From assembly GCA_963814165.1 (NCBI GenBank), contig CAWFBW010000008.1:62001-126000 (forward strand): a DNA stretch of 64,000 nt, written 5' to 3'. This stretch comes from DASRAA01 sp963814165 (GTDB lineage: Bacteria; Acidobacteriota; Terriglobia; Terriglobales; Acidobacteriaceae). The position numbers and the translations under genes are program-made. Of the stretch, positions 9,183 to 17,908 are shown piece after piece (the stretch's first letter is position 1; every line of letters starts with the position of its first letter). The notes under the pieces are model-generated. The model saw only the letters and a list, made by a program, of their open reading frames with translations. It was not told the origin of the DNA and searched no databases.

Positions 9183-11288
9183 ATGGCCCTAAGAACTTCA
9201 TTCCAACCGGTTAAATACGAAAAGCAAACAAAGCCGCGAGATATTTCGCAAAGGACCGCCCTCTTTCTGGCGGCAGCAGCTGGCCTGCTCGGCCTGTGGA
9301 TACGCGCAGGAATACCACTGATTGCCGTACCCGATGCGATTTTTGATGACGCGTTCTTTGTCCGCACTGCTCACTACCTGCTAGCGGGGCAGTGGCTTGG
9401 ACCCTACGACAAGATGACTCTCGCAAAGGGCATGTTCTACCCTTTGTTTATAGCCGGGGCATCGTTACTAGCAATTCCGCTCAAAATCGCGGAGCACTTG
9501 GCATACCTGGCTGCTTCTTGTATTGCTGCAGTGGTAGCCTGGAGAGCCTCGGGAAGGCGCTGGCTAGCGGTCGTGGTGTTTGCAGGCCTGGCGCTGAACC
9601 CAGTGATGTGGCACAACTGGATGGACCGCGTGTCGCGTGAGACTTTGTACAGCGCTGAGTCACTGGCTCTGTTTGCACTAGTGGTTCTGGTAAGTTTTCC
9701 GGAGCTTCGGCGATCGCAGAAGAATATACGTCTGGGTTTAATCTGTGGATCGGTGTGGGCAGCATTTTGGCTCACTCGTGAAGAGAGCATATTGTTGCTG
9801 CCGGCGTGTGCGATTGTTGTGGGGATTGGCGGGGTCAATTTCTGGCTGTTGTCCAAGCGTGATAAAGGGAAGCCGGATAATGGGGCACGTCAAGTCTCAG
9901 GCCTTCACTCGATTGTTGTACCGATGTCCGTTAGCTTAGCGGTTTTCCTATTGGGCGTCGGAACCGTTGCCGCCATCAATTGGCACTATTACGGGGTATT
10001 TCGGACGAATGAGTATCGTTCCGGGGAATTTGTCCGGGCGTATGGCGCATTCACCAGGATTCAACCGACCGAATTCCATCGCTACGTGCCTGCCCCCGCT
10101 GATGACAGACAGAAGGCGTACGAAGTGAGTCCTGAGGCAAAGCGGTTAGCCACTTCACTCGATGGCCAGCACGGCCACGACTGGGCCGCGTTGGGATGCT
10201 CGATACATCCCATCCCGCCTCCCTGTGATTTACAATCAGGATGGTTTATGTGGGCGCTGCGCGATGCAATGGCAGAGACCGGCCATTACCGTTCGGCGCC
10301 CGAAACAGAGGCGTATTATGCCGCGGTGGCGAACGAAATAGATAGCGCATGCGATTCCGGCAGGATTCGATGCTCGGCCCAGCGAAATAGCTTCACTCCA
10401 CCGTTTCGCTGGGAATACGTCGGCGAAACCGTGGAGGCTGCGAAAGTCATCGGCAAGCTAGTGTTTGACATGGGAGGGGGGGAGGTAGGCGCGGTGCCGA
10501 GCCCCGGGACGGCAAACGGCCAGGCAGACTTCGCCGACCTCACGGGGGAGCGCATTTCTCCTCCTGTGGGCGGAGTAACTCAAAACGTTTCACTCGGGCG
10601 GGTGGACGGTTGGGTGGCAGCTCGGGGGGACGAGCCTACGTTACAGGTCGTGGCACGCACAAACCGCGAGGTCAAGAATATGATACACACTGTGCCGGCA
10701 CCCGATGTCGTGGCGGTTTATCCTGATCTCAAGGCAAGCCGGTTCGCGTTAATATCCGATTGCCCGGTTATGGACTGCGATCTGACGATTCACTCAAGTA
10801 CAGACAGTGTCTCGGTCCCGTTTTATCGGCTACTTACGAAGGGTGCTCCTATTGCGACACCGAACCTGATCTTGTTCATGGATGTGCAGGCCGGCGCCGC
10901 GAACACGTGGGTAAGTGATCGACGTCGTGCATTCCAAACGCGCAACGCGCATCGACTGGGCCTCATATACGCCAAGAGCAGCCGTCCACTCGCCGTTTTT
11001 GCAACGATAGGGCTGCTCGTCGCGATCGTCCGATTTGGTGTGCGTCGGCCGTCTTTACCCATGCTGGCGATAGCGGTTGGAAGTATGGTTGCGGTGGCGA
11101 GCCGAATCTTCGCGCTGAGCTACATCGCCGCGACTTCATTCACGACGAATTTTCTGCACTATTGCTCACCGGCAACACCGTTTCTCATTGTTTTCGTAAT
11201 AACCGGGCTGTATCTTGGATGCTCGTCCCTCATCGGGTCTAATAGCGTCGCTTCAAGTCATACCATGAATCCCCCAGCGAATACTTGA
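9183..11288 (+). CDS. Large integral membrane protein, GT-C-like (glycosyltransferase 39-like topology)
   Basis: About 701 residues. There is a first membrane helix near residues 17-40 and a short loop with an acidic pair (VPDAIFDDAFFVRTAHYLLAG), which matches the position of the catalytic aspartate in GT-C enzymes. Roughly eight further helices follow, then a soluble region of about 260 residues, then three C-terminal helices. GT-C enzymes move a sugar from a polyprenyl phosphate to an acceptor on the outer face of the membrane. The acidic motif is not a perfect family match, so the enzyme class is inferred. The start at 9183 (MALRTSF) follows GAGGAAG; the frame is open further upstream to 9141, overlapping the methyltransferase. 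Confidence 0.65.
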   Translation: MALRTSFQPVKYEKQTKPRDISQRTALFLAAAAGLLGLWIRAGIPLIAVPDAIFDDAFFVRTAHYLLAGQWLGPYDKMTLAKGMFYPLFIAGASLLAIPLKIAEHLAYLAASCIAAVVAWRASGRRWLAVVVFAGLALNPVMWHNWMDRVSRETLYSAESLALFALVVLVSFPELRRSQKNIRLGLICGSVWAAFWLTREESILLLPACAIVVGIGGVNFWLLSKRDKGKPDNGARQVSGLHSIVVPMSVSLAVFLLGVGTVAAINWHYYGVFRTNEYRSGEFVRAYGAFTRIQPTEFHRYVPAPADDRQKAYEVSPEAKRLATSLDGQHGHDWAALGCSIHPIPPPCDLQSGWFMWALRDAMAETGHYRSAPETEAYYAAVANEIDSACDSGRIRCSAQRNSFTPPFRWEYVGETVEAAKVIGKLVFDMGGGEVGAVPSPGTANGQADFADLTGERISPPVGGVTQNVSLGRVDGWVAARGDEPTLQVVARTNREVKNMIHTVPAPDVVAVYPDLKASRFALISDCPVMDCDLTIHSSTDSVSVPFYRLLTKGAPIATPNLILFMDVQAGAANTWVSDRRRAFQTRNAHRLGLIYAKSSRPLAVFATIGLLVAIVRFGVRRPSLPMLAIAVGSMVAVASRIFALSYIAATSFTTNFLHYCSPATPFLIVFVITGLYLGCSSLIGSNSVASSHTMNPPANT

Positions 11289-11368
11289 TTGCAATGACGC
11301 CAGCACGAATTGTGTGGTGATGCTGGGTTGCGTGAACGACAACAGAAAGCCCAATAACGAGTACCCGC

Positions 11369-12385
11369 ATGGATCGTCGAGACAAATTGCTGTCAGGGCT
11401 TAATCTCGCGACTGACCGGGGAGCTGAGATAGGTCCTCTGTGTCGCCCAACGGTCACTAAGTCACAGGGCAATATTATCTACGTTGATCATGCGGAAACT
11501 GAGACCCTTCGACGGAAGTATGCCAACGCCCCAAATGTTGAGACGGAAAAAATAGTTGAAGTCGATGCGGTTTGGGGGGGACTGACGCTGGATAAATGCT
11601 TAAACGGATCAAAAGTTGATTATGTTATCGCTTCGCATGTGATTGAACATGTACCGGACTTGATCTCATGGCTTGAAGAAATTGAAAGCATCTTGAACCC
11701 GGGAGGCACTCTGAGGCTGGTCGTGCCCGATCGCCGATTCACGTTTGATTATTTGCGACGTGAAAGTCGCCTTTGCGACATCGTAAACGCCTATGTCCTG
11801 CGGGCCCGAACGCCCCTTCCGATCGCTATCCTGGATCATTTCATTTCGGTGAGGCGGGTTGATGTTCAAGCCGCGTGGAACGGGACCCTGCCAGCAGAGC
11901 TCCCGATGATTCCGGGGCACGGCGTCGATGGCGGAATAGGCCTTGCGAGAGACCAGATTGCTAACGGCACGTACCACGATGTTCACTGCTGGGTATTCAC
12001 GCCACGCTCGATGATGGAGTTATTCACACAGGCTGCGACCGAGGGCCTCATTCGATTTGCCTGCGAGCGATTCTACGATACTGAGCCGGGCGAGTTAGAG
12101 TTTGTTGTCGTGCTGCGTCACTCCGCAGACAGAGAAGAGGCGTCGGAGAGTTGGATCCGCGCTGCGCGCCAACTCCACCGTCTCGGTACCGGCACTGAAA
12201 ACAGGCCGACCGATGCGAGCGTTCAGGATTGGAGTTCCGAAGAAATAACTGAGTTAAGATTGACCCTGTCACAAAGGGAAGCGGAATTGTGTGCCGCCAG
12301 GGACACTTTATCTGGCGTCCTCGGCTCGCGCTCCTGGAGAGTAACACGACCACTTCGTTCTCTCCGGCGCCTGTTCAGGGATTAG
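11369..12385 (+). CDS. SAM-dependent methyltransferase with C-terminal coiled coil
   Basis: A 338-residue protein. The SAM site is atypical (RGAEIGPLCRP in place of the usual ExGxGxG) but the later motifs are clear: VDYVIASHVIEHVPD and ILNPGGTLRLVVPD. The last 70 residues form a short coiled coil (EEITELRLTLSQREAELCAA) ending SRSWRVTRPLRSLRRLFRD. This tail is typical of glycosyltransferases and methyltransferases in O-antigen clusters and is thought to hold them together or at the membrane. Probably a chain-modifying or chain-terminating methyltransferase; the acceptor is unknown. No strong ribosome-binding site is seen at the ATG. Confidence 0.8.
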   Translation: MDRRDKLLSGLNLATDRGAEIGPLCRPTVTKSQGNIIYVDHAETETLRRKYANAPNVETEKIVEVDAVWGGLTLDKCLNGSKVDYVIASHVIEHVPDLISWLEEIESILNPGGTLRLVVPDRRFTFDYLRRESRLCDIVNAYVLRARTPLPIAILDHFISVRRVDVQAAWNGTLPAELPMIPGHGVDGGIGLARDQIANGTYHDVHCWVFTPRSMMELFTQAATEGLIRFACERFYDTEPGELEFVVVLRHSADREEASESWIRAARQLHRLGTGTENRPTDASVQDWSSEEITELRLTLSQREAELCAARDTLSGVLGSRSWRVTRPLRSLRRLFRD

Positions 12386-12469
12386 CTGGCTTTTGCTTGG
12401 CCGATGAGGCATAGAATAATGATCGTGCTGATGGGAGACGCTATTCCCGATCGATAGGGGGAGAAGAAC

Positions 12470-13162
12470 GTGGCCCAGTTTCATTTTGTAGAAGATTATG
12501 AACGCCTCGTCGCTAATTTAGTCAAGACACTTCCTCTCGACGAGGCCATGAGCCAAGCTGTAGGGGGAAGCTTTGCCACAATCGGAGCGATTGAGAGGGA
12601 CGTTCTTCAATATGCTGGACTTAGCAATGGAATGTCGCTTCTTGATTTAGGATGCGGCAGCGGGCGGCTTGCCAAGGCCTTAGGCGAAAGCATGACGATA
12701 GAATATACTGGACTCGATATTGTGCAGGCATTACTTGATTATGCCCGTTCCATCTCCCCGCCAAATTACAAGTTCCTTCTAAACCGGTCATACTCGATTC
12801 CATGCGCTGATTCGTCGATGGACATGGTATGCGCGTTTAGCGTCTTCACGCATCTTCTACACACAGAAACATATCTTTATCTCGAGGATATTCGTCGCAT
12901 AATGAAGCCGGGTGGCCGACTCGTTTTCTCATTCTTGGAATTTGCTAATCCGGCGCACTGGGTCGTTTTTGAGACTACGGTCAATGCTCAGAGGACAATG
13001 TCGACGCCGACGCTGAATATGTTTATCGAGCGTAATGCTATTGAGCTGTGGTCGAGAACATTGGGTTTGAGATTGGTCCAGGTCATTGCTGGCAATGAGG
13101 CCCATTGGAAAACTGGTGCACTGGGGCAGTCAACTGCAATCCTAGAAAAGCCGCCAGTTTAA
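12470..13162 (+). CDS. Class I SAM-dependent methyltransferase
   Basis: A compact 230-residue enzyme with Methyltransf_11/25 motifs: MSLLDLGCGSGRLAKALGE (motif I), TGLDIVQALLDYAR, MDMVCAFSVFTHLL, and IMKPGGRLVFSFLEF. GTG start with a strong purine-rich site (GGGGGAGAAGAA) six bases upstream. Its base composition is noticeably more AT-rich than that of its neighbours, suggesting separate acquisition. The small-molecule or glycan acceptor is unknown. It converges on the 1176-residue glycosyltransferase gene. Confidence 0.88.
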   Translation: MAQFHFVEDYERLVANLVKTLPLDEAMSQAVGGSFATIGAIERDVLQYAGLSNGMSLLDLGCGSGRLAKALGESMTIEYTGLDIVQALLDYARSISPPNYKFLLNRSYSIPCADSSMDMVCAFSVFTHLLHTETYLYLEDIRRIMKPGGRLVFSFLEFANPAHWVVFETTVNAQRTMSTPTLNMFIERNAIELWSRTLGLRLVQVIAGNEAHWKTGALGQSTAILEKPPV

Positions 13163-13176
13163 CGGGGCCCAGCGAA

Positions 13177-13195
13177 AAGGAGCCGGTTGCTCCTT
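13177..13195. terminator. Possible hairpin between convergent genes
   Basis: A 7-bp perfect stem (AAGGAGC at 13177-13183, GCTCCTT at 13189-13195) with a 5-base loop sits between the two convergent stop codons and overlaps the last bases of the minus-strand gene. The stem is preceded by AAAA on the plus strand, which becomes UUUU after the hairpin in the leftward transcript. There is no good U tract in the rightward direction. Confidence 0.45.
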
Positions 13196-16100
13196 AATTG
13201 CGCGTCGTAAGTAAGGAATTGGCGGCGACATATCTCTGCCAAGGCCGGACCGTCCGAGGCGGAAATGCCAGCCTGTAGTCCTCATGTTCCAAGCTCAAAT
13301 TAGGGTTATATAAAGGATCATGCAGAAGATCATCGCCCCAGCGTTTTTTCATGTATTCCCGTTCTTGAATGGCGCGTTGTATCTTTTCGGGCACTTCGTC
13401 CGAGCCGCGAGAAGCCGATTCAAGGTGATACAACTCTGCATAGGGTGTCCAGATGATCCTGTAACCCGCCTGGCGGATTTTCAGGCAGAGATCGACATCG
13501 TTAAAAGCGACGGTCAGATTTGTCTCGTCCAGACCGCCTACCTCTTCGAAGACCGCCTTAGGCATTAACAGGCAGGCTGCGGTTACGCAGGAAACATCAT
13601 GTACCAACTGGAGTCGACCGAAGTATCCTACATCCGAGCGTGGGAAGTAACGATGGCTATGTCCGGCCACTCCGCCTAACCCGAGTATCACTCCGGCATG
13701 CTGAATGGTGTTGTCTAGATAGTACAGCTTAGCGCCTACGGCTCCAACGCCGGGCTGTATAACCTGGGTCACCATCTCTTGCAACCATTCGGGATGGATC
13801 ACCTCAATGTCATTGTTGATGAATCCGATTAGGTCGCCTTCCGCCTCTGCTACGGCGCGATTATTCAACGCAGAGTAGTTGAACTCTCCTTCGCTATGCA
13901 GGATGCGCACGTTCGATTCTTTCTGTAGGCTAGCCAGGTACTGCATCGTCTCGATCTCGCAACTATCGTTGTCAATGATGATAATTTCACAATTGTCATA
14001 TACAGTATGATGCAGGAGGCCATCGACACACCCTCGAAGCAACGACACGCGGTCACGCGTAGGTATGATCAGTGAGACGGAAGGCGCAGGATTAGGCAGA
14101 CCCCTGATCACACGGTTGAATTGAGGCAATTTGCCGCCGGTCACTCGAACGTCTTCACCACGTTCGGCAAGGTAGTCAGCGAGGGCGCGACGGGAAGCCT
14201 GCACGGCGGTCGGCAGATTGTCGATGGAGAATGTCTGCACTCCTGGCAGGGTACGCCAGTGATAGAGCACGTGAGGTATGTGTCGAATCTTATCTGCGCT
14301 CGTAAGGTGAACAATACGTAGCGCCAGATCGTAATCTTGACTACCCTCGTACCCGAGGCGAAAGCCCTTCGCAATTCGGACCAACGAAGCTCGATACACC
14401 GTTAAATGGTTGAAATAATTCTGCGAGTAGAATAGCTCGGGGTTCCAATCCGGCTTGAAGTATGGTGTCTGGCGGACACCATCGGCATCTATCTTGTCTT
14501 CGTCGGAATAAATGATGTTTGCATCCGGATGGGCGTTGAGCTCGACGGCCACCATGTAAAGTGCATGGACGGTCAGCTCGTCGTCATGATCCATCAGTGC
14601 CACGAATTCACCCGTAACTAGCTCCAGAGCAGAATTGCTTGCGGCAGAAATATGGCCGTTCTCATCCCGATAAACTACCTTGATGCGCCGGTCGCGGCGG
14701 GCATACTCATCGAGGATCGTGTGAATCTCGGGATGTGTGGAAGCATCGTCGGCGATACAGAGCTCCCAATAGGGGTAGATCTGAGCCAAAACGGAATCGA
14801 GTGCTTGGCGCAAAAAGGCCGGATTGGTGTTGTAAACCGGCATCACGATGGAGATTGCCGGGCGCTCCTGCAGTTGCTCGATGTGGCATAGGATGGCGGC
14901 CCGATCGTCATCGTTAAGCGTATCGTAGCGAGCTACCCAGGTCGGGTAGCCAAGCGCAGGCGGCCCCTCGGTCGAAAGTTGTGGAGACGCACCCACCGCA
15001 GTTATGACGCGACCCTCACTGGCCCCGTACTCGAGGTAGTGGACCAGAGGGTTCATTCCGTAATTGGCAACGTCCTGATAGCGCCGGAGATAAGCCTCAG
15101 CGTCGAACTGGGGGCCCGGATTGCGATGCTCGGTGGCGCCGAACAATGCATAATGCAGCGCTGGATCCCAACCAGCCTCAGCGATTTCCGGATATTGAGC
15201 GAGGTACCATGTTCCATCGAAAAGGTCAGAAGTGGCTATGATTTCGCGCGTCGTAAACAGTCGACGGCGGTCACGGAGGCGGCTAAACAGCTGAAATGTG
15301 ACCGTCCACCAGAGGATGCGGGACACTCGACGGGCATAAAGACGAAAGGTAGGGAAAGGTTGAAAAGCAGAACTCACCCTGGACGCCAGTTTCCAGGCGG
15401 TACTGCTCTCAATCAGGCCCAGCCTTCGCTGAGCGCTCGCCAATTCTTGATTGAGCAGTTCGGCGCGTTCCGAGAAGGTCTGGAGTTCTTTGTCGCGTAT
15501 TTCGGCGGATTCCGCCAGTTGCTGTCGTAGCTGGACCGCAGCTTTGTCAAGTTCGTCGATTTTTCGCTGTCGTGCGCCGAGCAACTGGTCGTTCCGCTGG
15601 ATGACCGCATTAGCACGGTTAAGCTCTTCTTCGAAACTCTGCAGGCTGGAGTCGCGAACGACAAGTTCCTGCTGGAGATTACTGATTACTTCGACCTTGG
15701 CCTGAATCTCCTGCGCGCGGTCTGCTAATGCCGCCTGGCGACCCACGAGCTGCTGCTCGAGGGTGCTGATTACTTCGACCTTAGTCTGAATCTCCTGCGC
15801 GCGGTCTGCTAATGCCGCCTCGCGACCAGCGAGTTGCTGCTCGAGGGTGCGAATCGCTTCAACTTTCGTTGAGTTATCACGCAAAGCTTCTCTAAATGTC
15901 GCGTCCACCCGAGCAACTTCCTGTTCCAAAGCAGAAACGTGATTAGCTCTTGCTTGCAACTCATTCGACAAGACGACGCAGCGATCAGTGACGTCCAGAA
16001 TTTGCGAGCGGCTACCGAATACTTCTCCACGGGCGGCAAAGGTGCGCCTCAGAATTGCGGCAGAGTCGGGGTCCAACCCAAAGAGACGACGCAAGACTTC

Positions 16101-16724
16101 GGGCTGATCCTGGCCGACGCCGAGCACGCCCAACCCTTCCGAATGGTGGAACTCGAAGGAGGGAAAGATCTCGGCCAATTCCAGCCACAGTTTCCAAACT
16201 CCGAATTCCCGCTCACGAACATTCGTATCGTGAAAGACTACGATAGCCTTTGAGGAGAGCGCGCTCCTCCAAGTCTCGAAGTCATGCTTCACGGCCTCGT
16301 AGCTGTGAAGTCCATCAATGTGCAGGAGATCGATGCTGCCGTCGGCGAAATATCCGCGCGCGTCGTCAAAAGTGGAACGGAGGAGTTTGGAGAATCCGGC
16401 GAAATGGGTATCGTTGAAGGCGCTGAGTTCGCGGTAAACGGTCTCATCGTAAAAACCGGCGTGCTCATCGCCCTGCCAAGTATCGACGGCAAATGCCCGG
16501 GCCGGCAATCCAAGAGTAGCGATTGCCTGACAGAATGCCGAGTACGAATTTCCGCTGTGAGTGCCGAGCTCGACCAAAATGCGCGGCTGCAAGACTTTGG
16601 TGAGCCAAAAGGCAGTCGCAATGTGCCCCGACCAAGCACCGGGCCGAACCAGCCGTGTCGGTTCCCAGAACAGCTCGTCACCGATCTGGAGATCTGAAAT
16701 GAGTTGGGGCAGGATGGGACTCAT
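13194..16724 (-). CDS. Multidomain glycan enzyme: methyltransferase + coiled coil + two GT2 glycosyltransferases
   Basis: 1176 residues. Residues about 25-215 are a Methyltransf_24/CmcI-like SAM domain (ILVELGTHSGNSYSAFC; IDLLHIDGLHSYEAV; IVVFHDTNV). Residues about 250-440 are a long coiled coil with 28-residue repeats. About 500-575 carry two copies of the 'YL..YPEIAEAGWDPALHY..G..E.R' repeat seen in large rhamnosyl/galactofuranosyl-type transferases. About 622-860 are a first GT2 domain (ISIVMPVYNT, MDHDDE). About 885-1150 are a second GT2 domain (VSLIIPTRDR, FINNDIEV, ending in an NDVDLCLK segment). The order suggests a cytoplasmic polymerase that adds two sugar types with a coiled-coil ruler and a methylating terminator, as in the WbdA/WbdD system, but in a single chain. 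That mechanism is an inference. Transcribed leftward, against its neighbours. Confidence 0.9.
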   Translation of the reverse strand: MSPILPQLISDLQIGDELFWEPTRLVRPGAWSGHIATAFWLTKVLQPRILVELGTHSGNSYSAFCQAIATLGLPARAFAVDTWQGDEHAGFYDETVYRELSAFNDTHFAGFSKLLRSTFDDARGYFADGSIDLLHIDGLHSYEAVKHDFETWRSALSSKAIVVFHDTNVREREFGVWKLWLELAEIFPSFEFHHSEGLGVLGVGQDQPEVLRRLFGLDPDSAAILRRTFAARGEVFGSRSQILDVTDRCVVLSNELQARANHVSALEQEVARVDATFREALRDNSTKVEAIRTLEQQLAGREAALADRAQEIQTKVEVISTLEQQLVGRQAALADRAQEIQAKVEVISNLQQELVVRDSSLQSFEEELNRANAVIQRNDQLLGARQRKIDELDKAAVQLRQQLAESAEIRDKELQTFSERAELLNQELASAQRRLGLIESSTAWKLASRVSSAFQPFPTFRLYARRVSRILWWTVTFQLFSRLRDRRRLFTTREIIATSDLFDGTWYLAQYPEIAEAGWDPALHYALFGATEHRNPGPQFDAEAYLRRYQDVANYGMNPLVHYLEYGASEGRVITAVGASPQLSTEGPPALGYPTWVARYDTLNDDDRAAILCHIEQLQERPAISIVMPVYNTNPAFLRQALDSVLAQIYPYWELCIADDASTHPEIHTILDEYARRDRRIKVVYRDENGHISAASNSALELVTGEFVALMDHDDELTVHALYMVAVELNAHPDANIIYSDEDKIDADGVRQTPYFKPDWNPELFYSQNYFNHLTVYRASLVRIAKGFRLGYEGSQDYDLALRIVHLTSADKIRHIPHVLYHWRTLPGVQTFSIDNLPTAVQASRRALADYLAERGEDVRVTGGKLPQFNRVIRGLPNPAPSVSLIIPTRDRVSLLRGCVDGLLHHTVYDNCEIIIIDNDSCEIETMQYLASLQKESNVRILHSEGEFNYSALNNRAVAEAEGDLIGFINNDIEVIHPEWLQEMVTQVIQPGVGAVGAKLYYLDNTIQHAGVILGLGGVAGHSHRYFPRSDVGYFGRLQLVHDVSCVTAACLLMPKAVFEEVGGLDETNLTVAFNDVDLCLKIRQAGYRIIWTPYAELYHLESASRGSDEVPEKIQRAIQEREYMKKRWGDDLLHDPLYNPNLSLEHEDYRLAFPPRTVRPWQRYVAANSLLTTRN
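15650..15869 (-). repeat. 84-bp tandem repeat encoding a 28-residue coiled-coil unit
   Basis: Two nearly identical 84-bp copies (15702-15869) encode TKVEx-I-x-TLEQQL...ALADRAQEIQ, residues 286-313 and 314-341, followed by a diverged partial third copy. Twenty-eight residues equal four heptads, so each unit adds about 4 nm of coiled coil. The high DNA identity points to recent duplication or slippage. Confidence 0.9.
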
Positions 16725-16934
16725 GCGTCGAAAGAGATTCCGAGACGATGGTTTGATGGCGCTGCAGGCCGCACCTATTTCGCCGATATCATAATCCTAT
16801 CATCCAGTCGTGCAAAATGGAGGCGGTGCGAGTAGCAGTCGTGCGACCTTTTTCCAGTTCTGGCGATTAGACAGTTACGAGAGTATCTGCCGAGGGATGT
16901 TCTCCAGAGAATAAGTCGGTTATGACTCAACTCC

Positions 16935-17723
16935 TTAGCGGGGCGTGAGGGCCTCGAACTTTTCCGGCAAAGACGATGTGGGACCATTCAAGAAAGCCTC
17001 TGCCATAATGGAATTAGGCGGACCGTTGTGGCTGAACATGGCCGACCCCACCGAGTTGCGGGGGAGATTAAGATCGTTGGTCGCGGAGGACGCGGCGACC
17101 CGGCCTCCCGGCGGAATGCTGAATTGCGACTCGACGATAACGTGGCCGCTCATATCGAGGGCCGTGAAAGTCCCCGTGATTGTCATGTCAGAAACATTGA
17201 GCATAGTCCACAAGAGATCATACCCGGTTGCTGTATTCCATCGAATACCGATGAGGGTCGTGTCGACTGCGCGGAAGGTATAAGCACCCGCCCCCATGAC
17301 GTTCGTAACCTGGATCAGATGCAACCCCGCTGTCTGCGCGGTAAAGGATATACGCCGCCCGGCGCCGTTGGAATTCACAAGAATCGCCGGCGCAATGCCG
17401 CTATTCTGTGTGATGACAACGCTTGAAGTACCGTGACAGCTTTGCAGGAAATCCGTCGGTGCGAAAACCGAAAGTGGAGCAAATCTCGGACGAACTGTGT
17501 TGAGGTAGTTGTCGGCCGGAGGCTCGAACTCTACCGAATAAGAGTGCCGAGCCTGAGTATAGATTCCGTACCAGAACGACGTAGTTTGAGGCAACGAACT
17601 CTGTGTGAGCCGGCCGTCGGGAATGATAATCACCGGAGCAGTGCAGTCGGTGCTCTCTGCAGAAATCCAAGGTGCCATCATCGTGCATAGCGTTATCGAC
17701 AATGCGAGTAGGCGAACAAACAT
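16935..17723 (-). CDS. Secreted beta-rich protein of unknown function (paralogue of the IS66-disrupted gene)
   Basis: A 262-residue protein with a clear signal peptide (MFVRLLALSITLCTMMAPWISA) and mature start ESTDCTAP. The rest is strand-rich: HSYSVEFEPPADNY, VFAPTDFLQSCHG, GRRISFTAQTAGLHLIQVTN, GAYTFRAVDTT. The middle part resembles bacterial pre-peptidase C-terminal (PPC) beta-sandwich domains, but I do not claim membership. Two cysteines in the mature part could pair. A degenerate paralogue lies at 35265-38594, which confirms that this is a real gene family. I chose the ATG at 17723; a TTG at 17738 would add five residues. Role unknown; possibly a surface adhesin or glycan-binding protein. 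Confidence 0.75.
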   Translation of the reverse strand: MFVRLLALSITLCTMMAPWISAESTDCTAPVIIIPDGRLTQSSLPQTTSFWYGIYTQARHSYSVEFEPPADNYLNTVRPRFAPLSVFAPTDFLQSCHGTSSVVITQNSGIAPAILVNSNGAGRRISFTAQTAGLHLIQVTNVMGAGAYTFRAVDTTLIGIRWNTATGYDLLWTMLNVSDMTITGTFTALDMSGHVIVESQFSIPPGGRVAASSATNDLNLPRNSVGSAMFSHNGPPNSIMAEAFLNGPTSSLPEKFEALTPR

Positions 17724-17908
17724 CGGACAAGCCCCCAATCGAAGTAACTGTCTTCATTACCAATAGTAACTATTGATTGGTTACTATGCTACAGGGGGCG
17801 CATGTTTTTCGGAGAGCTTCCCGAAATGGGAAAGAGCGCTAATGCAGGAGACGAAATCGCGACCGGGAGACTGTAGTGCACTACGGGAGTGGGTCGATTC
17901 GGATTAGG

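Noticed and set aside
15650..15869. CRISPR-like repeat
   Set aside because: The 84-bp repeats have no spacers and are translated as heptad repeats; they are coding.
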